From Candidatus Binataceae bacterium (GTDB lineage Bacteria; Desulfobacterota; Binatia; Binatales; Binataceae), in contig JADMIL010000011.1 of NCBI GenBank assembly GCA_015478645.1, positions 1-64,000 on the forward strand: a stretch of DNA of 64,000 nucleotides, given 5' to 3'. Under the pieces are notes generated by a model that was not told where the DNA came from, searched no databases, and worked only from the letters and a program-made list of their open reading frames with translations. Both the position numbers and the translations under genes were made by a program. Every line of letters begins with the position of its first letter. Within the stretch, counting starts at the first letter, position 1. Below are positions 17,612 to 27,457 of the stretch, in pieces.

Positions 17612-17743
17612 GCCCTTAGACGGGGTGCCTCGGGGTTGCGCAGGCGAAGGTGTCCCGCGCCGGGCGATAATCAAGAGCATCGCCGGCTTGTTGCGGGCGA
17701 AAACGTAACCTTGGAGCAAAGCGCGATCCGGGTCCGGGTGTAT

Positions 17744-17771
17744 TGGACCTCGATCGACGAAATGTAATAAT
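17744..17771 (+). promoter_or_regulatory. Promoter of the yceD-rpmF-plsX-fabD run
   Basis: TTGGAC (17744-17749), a 16-base spacer and TAATAA (17766-17771) lie just upstream of yceD, in the 192-base gap after the LLM gene. Confidence 0.55.
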
Positions 17772-17803
17772 CTGCGGTCTCGCCCCCCGCGAGCAGGGGC
17801 GTA

Positions 17804-18349
17804 GTGGCCGTGAAGCTCCGTATTCAAGACATAATGGCCGAGGCCAGGGAGATTTCGTTCCTCGAACCGGAGGCTGAAATCAACCGGTTGCTCGGACTTG
17901 GAGCCACGCGGGAATATCGCCTCGAGGGGCCCGTGGGCGTGGTGCTCGAGCATTACCGTGCGGGCACGGAGTTGTTTCTGGCCGGCGAGCTCAAGGCGGC
18001 GACGGTGGCGCAATGCGCGCGCTGCGCCGAAGAGTTCGTCGGGCCCAACCATCGGAGCTTTCGCTACGTGCTTGCGCCGCGTTCGATCGGCTATGACAAA
18101 AAGGCCGATTTGAGTGCCGAGGATCTGGAGTTTTCGCTCTACGACGGAGAAGATGTCGACTTGACGCCGCTGATTCTCGAACAGACCCTGCTGGCCTTGC
18201 CGACGCGTCCGCTATGCCGCGAGGATTGCCGCGGGTTGTGCCCGCAATGCGGGGTCAACCGCAACGACCATCAGTGCGCCTGTGCGAGCCCGGCAAGCGA
18301 CCCGCGCCTGGCGGTGCTCTCCGCGCTCAAGCTGCGCCGTCCGAACTGA
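17804..18349 (+). CDS. yceD: YceD/DUF177 family protein
   Basis: The 181-residue YceD-type protein is almost always encoded just before rpmF, as here. Homologues are linked to ribosome/23S rRNA metabolism, but the molecular role is not settled. Two zinc-like Cys clusters are visible: CARCAEEF in the middle and CREDCRGLCPQCG followed by HQCAC near the end. GTG 17804 is the best start; its promoter ends 32 bases upstream. It opens a yceD-rpmF-plsX-fabD cluster tying ribosome and membrane synthesis together. Confidence 0.9.
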   Translation: MAVKLRIQDIMAEAREISFLEPEAEINRLLGLGATREYRLEGPVGVVLEHYRAGTELFLAGELKAATVAQCARCAEEFVGPNHRSFRYVLAPRSIGYDKKADLSAEDLEFSLYDGEDVDLTPLILEQTLLALPTRPLCREDCRGLCPQCGVNRNDHQCACASPASDPRLAVLSALKLRRPN

Positions 18350-18413
18350 TCGGAGCGGCGCCAATTTCATCGGAAAATTCGTTATTTCTTAATGCCATCG
18401 GAAGAACATCGCC

Positions 18414-18593
18414 ATGCAAGCACCCAAGCGCCGTACTTCACATTCCAAGCGTAACATGCGCCGCGCCCATGACGCGCTGCGCCCGGTTAATCCGGCCGCC
18501 TGCCCCAATTGCGGCGAGCCGGCCCTGCCGCATCACGTCTGCCGCCATTGCGGCGTCTATCGCGGACGCGAACTCGCTCCGATCAAGGAGTAG
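18414..18593 (+). CDS. rpmF: 50S ribosomal protein L32
   Basis: The 59-residue protein has the family opening [19 protein letters not shown]. Two CxxC pairs (CPNC … CRHC) make it the zinc-binding form of L32. It sits 64 bases after yceD and 17 bases before plsX, the conserved order. ATG 18414 is preceded by GGAAGAA. It is short enough to be missed by length-limited gene calling. Confidence 0.96.
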   Translation: MQAPKRRTSHSKRNMRRAHDALRPVNPAACPNCGEPALPHHVCRHCGVYRGRELAPIKE

Positions 18594-18610
18594 ATGGACC
18601 GGAGCCAACC

Positions 18611-20059
18611 GTGAAAATCGCGCTTGACGCGATGGGCGGCGATCTCGCGCCCAAGGCGGTAATCGAGGGCGCCGTGATCGCGGCGCGCGATCTCGGTGTC
18701 GAGATCATCCTGACGGGTGACCGCGACACGCTCGCCAAGGAGCTTGCGGAGCACGACGTCCGTGGCTTGAAGATCGAAATCGAGCACGCGGCCGAGGTCG
18801 TCGCGATGGACGACGCGCCGCTTGATTCGGTGCTCAACAAACCCGATTCATCGATTCACGTCGGCCTGGAAATGGTCAAGCAGGGCCGTGCCGACGGCTT
18901 TGTGAGCGCCGGTAATTCGGGCGCGATGATGGCTGCGGCGATGGCGATTCTGGGCACGCTGCCGGGCGTCGATCGCCCGGCGATTGCGTCACTGGTGCCG
19001 ACCAGCGCGGGCTTCGCCCTGCTGATCGACGCGGGCGCCAATACCGACGTCAAAGCGGTGCATCTGATGCAGTTCGGCGTGATGGGCAGCGTCTACTGGC
19101 ATCACGTGTTCAACGTCGCACGGCCGCGCGTGGGAATCCTTTCCAACGGCGAGGAATCGTCCAAGGGCACCGAGTTGACGCGGGCCGCGGCGGCGGCGCT
19201 GACCGCGATGGCGGCGCATATCAATTACGTCGGCTACGTCGAAGGGCGGGATATCAATCGGGCGCGGGCCGAGGTCGTGGTGACCGACGGCTTCACCGGC
19301 AACGTCACGCTCAAGACCATGGAGGGGTTCGCCGCCTTCATGCTCGGCAACCTGCGCGAAGTTTTTTCGAGCGGAATGCTGCGCCGCGTGGCGTACCTGA
19401 TGGTGCGCCGCAAGCTCAACGCGCTGCGCGAGCGGCTGGATCCGGCGGAATACGGCGGCGCGCCGCTGCTCGGTGTTAACGGCGTCGCGGTGATCGCGCA
19501 CGGCTCGTCCAACGCCCGCGCGATTCGCAACGCGGTGCGCGCGGCGGCCAACGAATCGCTAGTGCGCCATGTGAATTCCGAGATCGTTGAAATCCTGAGC
19601 CATAGCCCGGCCGAAATGGTCGTGAAGCCGTCGAGCAAGGGCATTCGCGGACTGTTCGGGCGGATGCGCGACCGCCTGCATCTGCATCGTGACGGCCATC
19701 CGGAGCGCAAACCCGACAAGGCCGTGAAGGGCGACAGGCCCGAGAAAATCGACAAGGCCGGCCGGGCCGAGCATGGTGAAGGGATCGAAGCGGCGGGTCC
19801 GCCGGCGCCGAGCGCGGCGGCGGTCACCGATCACGCCGAGCCGCGAAGTGTCATCGGCGTGGCCAACGGTCATCAGGGCGCCGACGCGACGGCGTCGCAC
19901 AACGGCGCGGCCGACGCACATCGGGTTGAAGAACGGCGGGCCGACGGGCCGGCGCACGGCCACGGCGCTCATCCGGAGCCGCCTCACGAGACGATTGAAG
20001 ATGCGGCTGCGGAGCCGGCGCCGCCGGGCGGTAATCCGTTCAAGGGCGGCTCGGCCTGA
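18611..20059 (+). CDS. plsX: Phosphate acyltransferase PlsX with a long disordered tail
   Basis: PlsX makes acyl-phosphate from acyl-ACP for phospholipid synthesis, bound loosely to the inner membrane. GTG 18611 gives VKIALDAMGGDLAPKAVIEG, the usual start. Other motifs are GFVSAGNSGAMMAAA, LIDAGANTDVK, and GVAVIAHGSSNARAI. The family domain ends near residue 350. About 130 further residues are Ala/Pro/Gly/His/acidic-rich, with several His-Gly repeats, and look disordered. Total length is 482 against about 340 usually. The tail is in frame with high-GC codon use and no stop, so it appears genuinely coded. The gene is followed 21 bases on by fabD. Confidence 0.95.
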   Translation: MKIALDAMGGDLAPKAVIEGAVIAARDLGVEIILTGDRDTLAKELAEHDVRGLKIEIEHAAEVVAMDDAPLDSVLNKPDSSIHVGLEMVKQGRADGFVSAGNSGAMMAAAMAILGTLPGVDRPAIASLVPTSAGFALLIDAGANTDVKAVHLMQFGVMGSVYWHHVFNVARPRVGILSNGEESSKGTELTRAAAAALTAMAAHINYVGYVEGRDINRARAEVVVTDGFTGNVTLKTMEGFAAFMLGNLREVFSSGMLRRVAYLMVRRKLNALRERLDPAEYGGAPLLGVNGVAVIAHGSSNARAIRNAVRAAANESLVRHVNSEIVEILSHSPAEMVVKPSSKGIRGLFGRMRDRLHLHRDGHPERKPDKAVKGDRPEKIDKAGRAEHGEGIEAAGPPAPSAAAVTDHAEPRSVIGVANGHQGADATASHNGAADAHRVEERRADGPAHGHGAHPEPPHETIEDAAAEPAPPGGNPFKGGSA

Positions 20060-20080
20060 GCGCTAACCTACACAATCAAT

Positions 20081-21031
20081 ATGAAAATCGCCTATTTGTT
20101 TCCCGGTCAGGGAGCGCAGAAAGTCGGCATGGGTGCCGACCTGGCGCGCGAGTTTCCGGCCGCCCGCGCGGTCTTCGAGGAGGCCGACGAAGCGCTCGGC
20201 ATGGCGCTGTCGCGAATTTGTTTCGAGGGGCCGGAAGAGGACTTGCGGCTGACCGCGAATACCCAGCCGGCGACGCTCGCGGTGTCGATCGCGGCGCTGC
20301 GCGCGTTCGAATCGGCGATTGGCGTGAGGGCGGATCTCGCCGCGGGCCATAGCCTGGGCGAATACAGCGCGCTGGTCGCCGCCGGCGCGATCGCTCTCGG
20401 CGACGCCTTGCGCACGGTGCGCGAACGCGGCCGCCTGATGCAGGCGGCGTGTCCGGCCGGGCAGGGCGCGATGGCTGCGTTAATCGGACTCGATCTCGCC
20501 GCGGTGCGCGAAATCTGCGCCGAGGTCTCGGTTGGCGGCGCAATCGCGGTGCCGGCCAATTTGAATGCGCCGGGCCAGATCGTCGTCTCGGGCGATGCGG
20601 GTGCGGTGCGTCGCGCGCTCGAGATCGCCAAGGCGCGCGGTGCAGGCGCCTCGGTCGAGCTCAAAGTCAGTGCGCCGTTCCATTGTCCGCTGATGCAACC
20701 GGCGCGCGACGGCATGGCGCCGATCCTCGAGCGGCTGACGATCGCGCCGCTGGCCTTCGGCGTGATCGCCAATGTCACCGCCGGGATAAATCGCGACGCC
20801 GCGCGGGTCCGGCCGCTGCTGCTCGAGCAGATTACCGGCTCGGTGCGTTGGGAAGAGTCGATGACCACGCTGGCCGCCACCGGGATCACTGAGACCGTCG
20901 AACTCGGCGCCGGGCGAGTGCTGGCCGGCCTGATGCGCCGGATCAATCGCAACGTCAAGGTGCGCGCGGGCGAAGACGCCGCGGCGATTCGCGCGACTGT
21001 CGCGGCGCTGGAGACGGCCGCCGGCGCCTGA
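20081..21031 (+). CDS. fabD: Malonyl-CoA:ACP transacylase
   Basis: FabD loads malonate from CoA onto acyl carrier protein. FPGQGAQKVGMG opens the fold, GHSLGEYSAL carries the catalytic Ser, and the catalytic His is in KVSAPFHCPLMQPA. At 316 residues it is full-length. It follows plsX in the standard order; the fabG gene that often comes next is absent, and acpP is reached after 293 bases. Confidence 0.97.
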   Translation: MKIAYLFPGQGAQKVGMGADLAREFPAARAVFEEADEALGMALSRICFEGPEEDLRLTANTQPATLAVSIAALRAFESAIGVRADLAAGHSLGEYSALVAAGAIALGDALRTVRERGRLMQAACPAGQGAMAALIGLDLAAVREICAEVSVGGAIAVPANLNAPGQIVVSGDAGAVRRALEIAKARGAGASVELKVSAPFHCPLMQPARDGMAPILERLTIAPLAFGVIANVTAGINRDAARVRPLLLEQITGSVRWEESMTTLAATGITETVELGAGRVLAGLMRRINRNVKVRAGEDAAAIRATVAALETAAGA

Positions 21032-21087
21032 AGATCGCGGGTCGGCGCCGCCCGAAATTATCATTACAAGCGGACCCCCGCTCAGGA

Positions 21088-21116
21088 TTGACGGCGAATC
21101 TGATCCGATGTCGAAT
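21088..21116 (+). promoter_or_regulatory. Possible promoter of acpP
   Basis: TTGACG (21088-21093), a 17-base spacer and TCGAAT (21111-21116) lie in the 293-base fabD-acpP gap. Just downstream is a small perfect dyad GGCAAG-ATAA-CTTGCC (21125-21140). The rest of the gap shows only the AGGAGGA ribosome site of acpP. Confidence 0.35.
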
Positions 21117-21324
21117 CGATCGAGGGCAAGATAACTTGCCTAGCCACTCTCAAGTCCCTAAGCTGCCGGTTCAGGCTGCTTTCGGTGCCCGCGTGAATCC
21201 GCGCTCGGGCCTGCGCACGGCGGCATTGAGAGGGCGAGGCGAACCCGGGTGATGAACCCGGCCGCAGTCAGGAATTTGCACCGCGGCAGACGCTGCCCGA
21301 GCTCGCAGGAGGAACGAAAAGACG

Positions 21325-21564
21325 ATGGCTGGAGATGTCGAATCAAAGGTTCGCGAGATTATCAGCGAGCAACTCGGAGTGGCGGCCGACGAGGTCACGC
21401 CCGAGGCGTCCTTTATTGAAGACCTGGGTGCGGACTCGCTGGATATCGTCGAACTGGTGATGGCACTGGAGGAGGAATACGGGATCGAGATCTCTGACGA
21501 GGACGCGGAGAAAATCCGCACCGTCAAGGATGTCGTGAGCTATATCGAGGCGCACAAAAGCTGA
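21325..21564 (+). CDS. acpP: Acyl carrier protein
   Basis: The 79-residue acidic helical protein carries acyl chains in fatty-acid synthesis. The phosphopantetheine-bearing Ser38 is in [20 protein letters not shown] (helix II), and [13 protein letters not shown] matches helix III. AGGAGGAACG lies just upstream of ATG 21325, a strong site suited to a very abundant protein. It stands alone here, with neither fabG before it nor fabF after it. Confidence 0.97.
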   Translation: MAGDVESKVREIISEQLGVAADEVTPEASFIEDLGADSLDIVELVMALEEEYGIEISDEDAEKIRTVKDVVSYIEAHKS

Positions 21565-21703
21565 AGCTCTCGCCTGGCCCGCCTCCGCCGATCTCCGCCC
21601 CGACCGGCACCGCATGCGCGCGTCGGCTGCGGACAATCCGGCCCGCCAGGCATCGCGCCGGCGGGCACTGCTTTCGGCGGTTCGAAAACGCTAGACTCTA
21701 ACC

Positions 21704-22216
21704 GTGCGATGCCCTTTCTGCCGCGATCGCGGTAACCGCGTGGTCGATTCGCGCATGTCGGGCGACGGCGCGACGATCCGCCGCCGGCGGATGTGCGCCG
21801 CATGCAAGCGGCGCTTCACGACCTATGAACGAGTCGAAGAGGCCGCGCCGGTGGTGGTCAAGAAGGACAGCCGGCGCGAACCCTACGACCGCGCCAAGCT
21901 GACCGCCGGGATCAAGCGCGCCTGCGAGAAGCGGCCGGTCTCGATGGAGACCATCGAGCAGATTGCCGACCGGATCGAGGCCGCGGCCGCCGAGCGCGGC
22001 GGCAAGGAAGTTTCAAGTTCGTTTATCGGCACCGCAGTGATGAACGAACTGCACGCCATCGACCAGGTGGCTTACGTGCGCTTCGCTTCGGTCTACCGCT
22101 CGTTCAAGGATATCGATGAGTTCATGCACGAGCTCGAGGATCTGATCCGCCTGCGCAAGGGCGTAATCGCCGAGGGCGAACGGCTCAAAGAAAAAAAGGG
22201 CGAGTCCGCCGCGTAA
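21704..22216 (+). CDS. nrdR: Transcriptional repressor NrdR
   Basis: NrdR is an ATP/dATP-sensing repressor of ribonucleotide reductase genes. The 170-residue protein has an N-terminal zinc ribbon (MRCPFC … CAACKRRF) and then an ATP-cone domain with [17 protein letters not shown] and [11 protein letters not shown]-like segments. GTG 21704 aligns with the normal MxCPFC start. It begins the run nrdR-ribD-ribBA-nusB, a frequent order in Proteobacteria. No NrdR box was recognised in the window. Confidence 0.96.
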   Translation: MRCPFCRDRGNRVVDSRMSGDGATIRRRRMCAACKRRFTTYERVEEAAPVVVKKDSRREPYDRAKLTAGIKRACEKRPVSMETIEQIADRIEAAAAERGGKEVSSSFIGTAVMNELHAIDQVAYVRFASVYRSFKDIDEFMHELEDLIRLRKGVIAEGERLKEKKGESAA

Positions 22217-22300
22217 TCCCGTCCCGTGGCAAGCGCGAAAAGCCCACCGCGTCCGCCCTCGGGTGTGGCGCATTCTCCGTCGTCCGACGCTGCGCAGCCG

Positions 22301-22346
22301 ACGCGCGACGAGCGCTACATGACTACGCGCGACGAGCGCTACATGA
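22301..22346 (+). repeat. Tandem duplication over the ribD start
   Basis: A 22-base unit (ACGCGCGACGAGCGCTACAT plus GA) occurs twice with a 24-base period at 22301-22322 and 22325-22346. Both copies encode TRDERYM, so each offers an in-frame ATG for ribD. Confidence 0.85.
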
Positions 22347-23443
22347 GCGAAGCGCTCGCACTCGCCGCGCCGCGTCTCGGCCTGACCACGCCCAATCCGG
22401 CGGTTGGATGTGTAATTGTCGCGACCGATCCGCGCGATGGCGCCGAGGCCGTCGTCGGCCGCGGCGCGACCGCTCCTGGCGGTCGTCCGCACGCCGAGAC
22501 CGTCGCACTCGCCGCGGCCGGCGATCGGGCTCGTGACGCGACGGTCTACGTCACGCTCGAACCCTGCGCCCATCGCGGGCAGACGCCGCCCTGTGCGACG
22601 GCGCTGGTGGCGGCGGGCGTCGCGCGCGTGGTCGTCGGATGCCTCGATCCATATCCGCCAGTGCGCGGCCGCGGCCTGACGATCCTGCGCCGCGCGGGCA
22701 TCGCCGTGATCGTTGGCGTGCGCGAAGCGCAATGCCGCCGGCTCAACGAAGGCTTCATCACGCGCGTGACTCGCGGCCGTCCGTTCGTGACGCTCAAGCT
22801 CGCCGCGACGCTCGACGGCCGGATTGCCGCCGACGGAGGCGATTCGCGATGGATCAGTTCGCCCGCGTCGCGCGAGTTGGTCCATCGATGGCGCCGCGAG
22901 GCGGACGCCGTGATGGTCGGTGCGGCGACGGTCGTCGCGGACAATCCACGGCTCACCTGCCGCGTCGCCGACGGACGTGACCCGGCGCGGGTGATTATCG
23001 ACGGGCGGCTCAAGTCGCCGCCTACCGCACGGGTCTTTCACAATCGCTCGGCCGCGCCGGCGATCCTGGTGACGACGCGGGCCAATCTGGCGCGCGCGCG
23101 GCGGCGCTATGCAGATGCGCGCGTCGAAGTGATCGCGGTGGACGGTCGCGGCGGAAAGATCGCGCTCGGCGAATTGATGATCGAGTTAGGCCGCCGCGGA
23201 TGGGCCAAAGTTCTGCTCGAAGGCGGCGCCCATCTGGCCGGGGCGGCGCTGGCCGCCGGCGTCGTCGATCGGGTGGCGTTCTTCCTGGCCCCGCGCATCC
23301 TCGGATGCGGCCTGCCGGCGGTCGCGGGCCTGATCGCGCGCGAGGTGCGCGGTGCGATTCGGCTCGGCGATCTGCGCGCGACGGCGGTTGGCGGCGACTG
23401 GCTGCTCGAAGCGGAAGTGCTTGGGTCGCGCGCGCGGACCTGA
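22319..23443 (+). CDS. ribD: Bifunctional riboflavin deaminase/reductase
   Basis: RibD carries out the deamination and side-chain reduction steps after GTP ring opening. The deaminase domain shows PNPAVGCVIV, the zinc motif HAE (GGRPHAETVAL) and EPCAHRGQTPPC. The reductase domain begins near RPFVTLKLAATLDGRIA and includes ISSPASRELVHRWR and GAATVVADNPRLT. ATG 22319 gives the family-like MTTRDERYMSEALALA; the frame stays open upstream to GTG 22226 because of the tandem duplication, and ATG 22343 is a further candidate. Length from 22319 is 374 residues. ribE and ribH, its usual partners, are missing here. Confidence 0.95.
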   Translation: MTTRDERYMSEALALAAPRLGLTTPNPAVGCVIVATDPRDGAEAVVGRGATAPGGRPHAETVALAAAGDRARDATVYVTLEPCAHRGQTPPCATALVAAGVARVVVGCLDPYPPVRGRGLTILRRAGIAVIVGVREAQCRRLNEGFITRVTRGRPFVTLKLAATLDGRIAADGGDSRWISSPASRELVHRWRREADAVMVGAATVVADNPRLTCRVADGRDPARVIIDGRLKSPPTARVFHNRSAAPAILVTTRANLARARRRYADARVEVIAVDGRGGKIALGELMIELGRRGWAKVLLEGGAHLAGAALAAGVVDRVAFFLAPRILGCGLPAVAGLIAREVRGAIRLGDLRATAVGGDWLLEAEVLGSRART

Positions 23444-23527
23444 ATGAGCCGCGCAAAGATTCCCGGCGCAGGGTGCTTTTGCGATCGCCGGACGCGGTGC
23501 TAGGATTTGCCCCGGAGAGATAGCGAC

Positions 23528-24739
<1,212 letters not shown>

Positions 24740-24796
24740 TGGAGCCGCGCGCGCGCGAGGGAGCCCGGGGCGCATGCCCGCGGGCGGAAACGCAAG

Positions 24797-25249
24797 ATGG
24801 GAATCAGGCATAACGGCCGCGAGCTCGCGCTCAAGGCGCTCTATCAAATCGATCTGCGCGGCGGCGCGTCCAACGAAGACCTGGTGCAGTTCTTCGACGC
24901 CTTTCCGGCCGACGATCGGTCGCGCAAGTTCGCTGTGCAACTGGTCGATGGCGTGCGCACCGAACGCATCGCGCTCGACCGGCTGATTGCGGATGCGCTC
25001 GAGCATTGGTCGATTGGCCGGCTGGCGCGCGTCGACCATAACATTCTGCGGCTCGCGCTCTACGAGTTGCAGCATCTCGACGAGATCCCGGCCCGCGTTA
25101 CGATCGACGAAGCGATCGAGCTGGCCAAGACTTATGGCGACGAGGAATCGGGACGCTTCGTCAACGGCGTGCTCGACCAGATGGCCGGACGGCTGAAGCT
25201 AAAGGAAAAAGGTGAGGAAAGTAATCCCGCCAAGCCCCCTCAGGCTTGA
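24797..25249 (+). CDS. nusB: Transcription antitermination factor NusB
   Basis: NusB binds boxA RNA with S10 and supports rRNA antitermination. The 150-residue all-helical protein begins RHNGRELALKALYQIDL, with the Arg-rich RNA-binding helix. It ends with the family's ARVTIDEAIELAKTYGDEES and FVNGVLDQM. It comes 57 bases after ribBA, where ribH is normally placed between the two. Its last 38 bases overlap the start of lptE. Confidence 0.96.
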   Translation: MGIRHNGRELALKALYQIDLRGGASNEDLVQFFDAFPADDRSRKFAVQLVDGVRTERIALDRLIADALEHWSIGRLARVDHNILRLALYELQHLDEIPARVTIDEAIELAKTYGDEESGRFVNGVLDQMAGRLKLKEKGEESNPAKPPQA

Positions 25250-25874
25250 ATCCGCCGGCCGCGCGCGCCGTTTTTTCGCCGGATGCGCGGCGGCCGTTCG
25301 CAGGCTTATCGTCATCGCGCCGATCGTCGCCGCCGGCTGCGGCTATCATTTCGCCGCCGAGGGCAGCGGATTGCCGCCCGCGGCGAAGTCGATTTACGTC
25401 GCGAAGTTTGCCAACCGGTCGCGCTATACCGGGATCAACGATGAGTTCATGCGCTATCTCGACGACGAAATCGCCGATCGCAAGCGCCTCGCGCTGGTCG
25501 ATAATGCGGCCGACGCCGACCTGGTGCTGACCGGCGAAATCGTGTTCGTGGATCAACTCCCGATTGCCTTCAATTCCGCCAGCGAACCGACCATCTATTC
25601 ACAATCGATCAGCGCCGACGCCACGCTGATCGACACTCACACGCATAAAGTTATCTGGAGCACGCGCGGTGTCAGCAGCACGGAGCAGTCGCCGGTGGTG
25701 GACCAATCGGTCGTCACCACTTCGCCGATTTTTCTGCAGCAGAACCTGCGTTCGCAGGACATCGCGAATCTAACCGATATCCAGGTCGCGCAAACCCAGT
25801 ACGCGGCCTCCAAAGAACAGATGATGCAGACGCTGGCGACCAATCTGTACGCGTCAATGAGCGAGGGCTTCTAG
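25212..25874 (+). CDS. lptE: LPS-assembly lipoprotein LptE
   Basis: LptE plugs the LptD barrel and delivers lipopolysaccharide to the outer surface. The signal peptide ends in a VAAGC lipobox with lipidated Cys43, followed by GYHF, typical of LptE. The remaining 175 residues hold the KSIYVAKFANRSRYTGIND segment, and the C-terminus is helical and Gln-rich, as in the family. GTG 25212 lies inside the nusB reading frame, so the genes are coupled. holA follows after 53 bases, as in many Gram-negatives (lptE-holA). Confidence 0.85.
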   Translation: MRKVIPPSPLRLESAGRARRFFAGCAAAVRRLIVIAPIVAAGCGYHFAAEGSGLPPAAKSIYVAKFANRSRYTGINDEFMRYLDDEIADRKRLALVDNAADADLVLTGEIVFVDQLPIAFNSASEPTIYSQSISADATLIDTHTHKVIWSTRGVSSTEQSPVVDQSVVTTSPIFLQQNLRSQDIANLTDIQVAQTQYAASKEQMMQTLATNLYASMSEGF

Positions 25875-25927
25875 GCCGCCGATGAAGTCGCGCCGCCACC
25901 GCGATTGCCTTCGCGTCAGCGCAGCCG

Positions 25928-27004
25928 ATGGCGGTTGAGAATGCGCTCGCGTTTATGCGCGGCGGTGCGCGCGCCGCGATTTCGGTCTATCTGATTGCCG
26001 GTCCGCATCCTTTTTTGCGCGAATACGCGCTCGAGACCCTGCGCCTGCGCACGGTGCGCGACGGCTATCAATACCGCGCCTTCCAGGTTGGCGCGGGCGA
26101 CGGCTACGGCGCAGTAATCAGCGAGCTCGAGGGCGCCGACCTGTTCGCACCGCGCCGGCTGGTCGCCTGCCGCGTGATGAAAACTCATCGCGCGCGCGCC
26201 ACGGCCGATAGCGACGGCGACGAAGACGACAGCGCGCCGTCGGGCGGTCGCATGGCGGGCGGTGACGAGGCGGCGCTGATCAGTGCAATCGGACGCATCG
26301 GCAGCGCTGTGATTCTGGCGCTGCTCTACGAGCGCGACAATGCGCCGGCCAAAATCCGCCGTGCCGCCGAACAGGCCGGCACGGTGGTCAACTGCATGCG
26401 CCCGTTCGACAATCAGCTCGCGCAATACGCCGCGGTTCTGGCTCGCGACCGCAAGCTTGATCTCACGCCGGGCGCGGCCGAGATGCTGGTCGGGCGCCAC
26501 GGCGGCGACCTCGGCGCGATCGCCAACGCGCTCGCCAAGGCGGCGATTTTCCGCGGCGACGGCGCTCGGATCGATCGCGAGGACTTGAGCGAGCCGGCCG
26601 CGCGGCGTATCCCGGATCTGTTCGAGCTGGCCGAGAGCGTGGCCCGCGGCAATGCCGCCGAGACGATCGCGCTCTTCGACCGTGCGGCCGATACCGGCCG
26701 CGATTCGATCGAGATGCTGGCGGTCGAGATCATCCCGCTGCTGCGCCGGATGCTGGTCGCGGCGGCGGTCCTCAAGCGGCGCAAGAGCATCGCAGAGGTG
26801 GCCGGCGCGCTGGGCCTCGCACCGAGCAGCCAGATGGTCGTGCGGGCGGTCGAGGGCGCGCGGCGTTTCGGCCTCGCGCGGCTCGAGCGGGCCCATCGGC
26901 GCGCGACGGAGCTCGACGCGCAATTCAAAAATGGGACGATTCGTGAGCGCGAACCGGCGGTCGCCGGGTTATTGCTTGACCTGATGGACCCGGCGCGCGG
27001 ATAA
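25928..27004 (+). CDS. holA: DNA polymerase III delta subunit
   Basis: The delta subunit opens the beta clamp within the clamp loader. The 358-residue protein opens with VYLIAGPHPFLREYALETLR, the degenerate ATPase-like fold of HolA. It shows the domain-II stretch FELAESVARGNAAETIALFDRA and a C-terminal collar domain. An acidic insert (DSDGDEDDSAPSGG) near residue 100 is unusual. It is the last gene of the nrdR-to-holA run and converges on rpsT. Confidence 0.92.
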   Translation: MAVENALAFMRGGARAAISVYLIAGPHPFLREYALETLRLRTVRDGYQYRAFQVGAGDGYGAVISELEGADLFAPRRLVACRVMKTHRARATADSDGDEDDSAPSGGRMAGGDEAALISAIGRIGSAVILALLYERDNAPAKIRRAAEQAGTVVNCMRPFDNQLAQYAAVLARDRKLDLTPGAAEMLVGRHGGDLGAIANALAKAAIFRGDGARIDREDLSEPAARRIPDLFELAESVARGNAAETIALFDRAADTGRDSIEMLAVEIIPLLRRMLVAAAVLKRRKSIAEVAGALGLAPSSQMVVRAVEGARRFGLARLERAHRRATELDAQFKNGTIREREPAVAGLLLDLMDPARG

Positions 27005-27064
27005 AGAATTCGCCCGGATCGATTGTGCGCAGTTCGCTTGCGCGGCTGGCCGCGCGGTCGCCGG

Positions 27065-27367
27065 CTAAGCCTGGGTGGCGCCGGCCTTGGCCGCGACCTG
27101 CGAGCGATGGAACCGCTTGGAGAGCCGCGCGACTTTGCGCGCCGCCGTGTTTTTGCGCAGCGTGCCCTTACTCGCGGCCTTGTAGAGAATCTTCATAGCC
27201 TGCTTGAGCGCGGCCTCGGCGGCGGCCTGGTCGCTGCCGGCGATCGCCTCGATGGCACTCTTGGTCACGGTGCGCACGCGGGTTTTGACCGCGTGGTTGC
27301 GAACCCGGCGCTTGAGGCTCTGGCGATGGCGCTTTTCGGCCGACGGATGAACTGGAATATGCGGCAT
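27065..27367 (-). CDS. rpsT: 30S ribosomal protein S20
   Basis: The 100-residue basic helical protein binds 16S rRNA. SAEKRHRQSLKRRVRNHAVKT matches the S20 N-terminus, and the central helix ends in LYKAASKGTLRKNTAARKVAR. It is transcribed alone on the minus strand, facing holA. Pairing of rpsT beside holA is common in Gram-negatives. Confidence 0.96.
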   Translation of the reverse strand: MPHIPVHPSAEKRHRQSLKRRVRNHAVKTRVRTVTKSAIEAIAGSDQAAAEAALKQAMKILYKAASKGTLRKNTAARKVARLSKRFHRSQVAAKAGATQA

Positions 27368-27457
27368 AACCCCATCTAACTAACAGCCGCATCGATTGCG
27401 GTCAATATACCGCCGCGAAAACCTCCGCATTATGCAGTGGTTGCGGTAAATCGCGGG

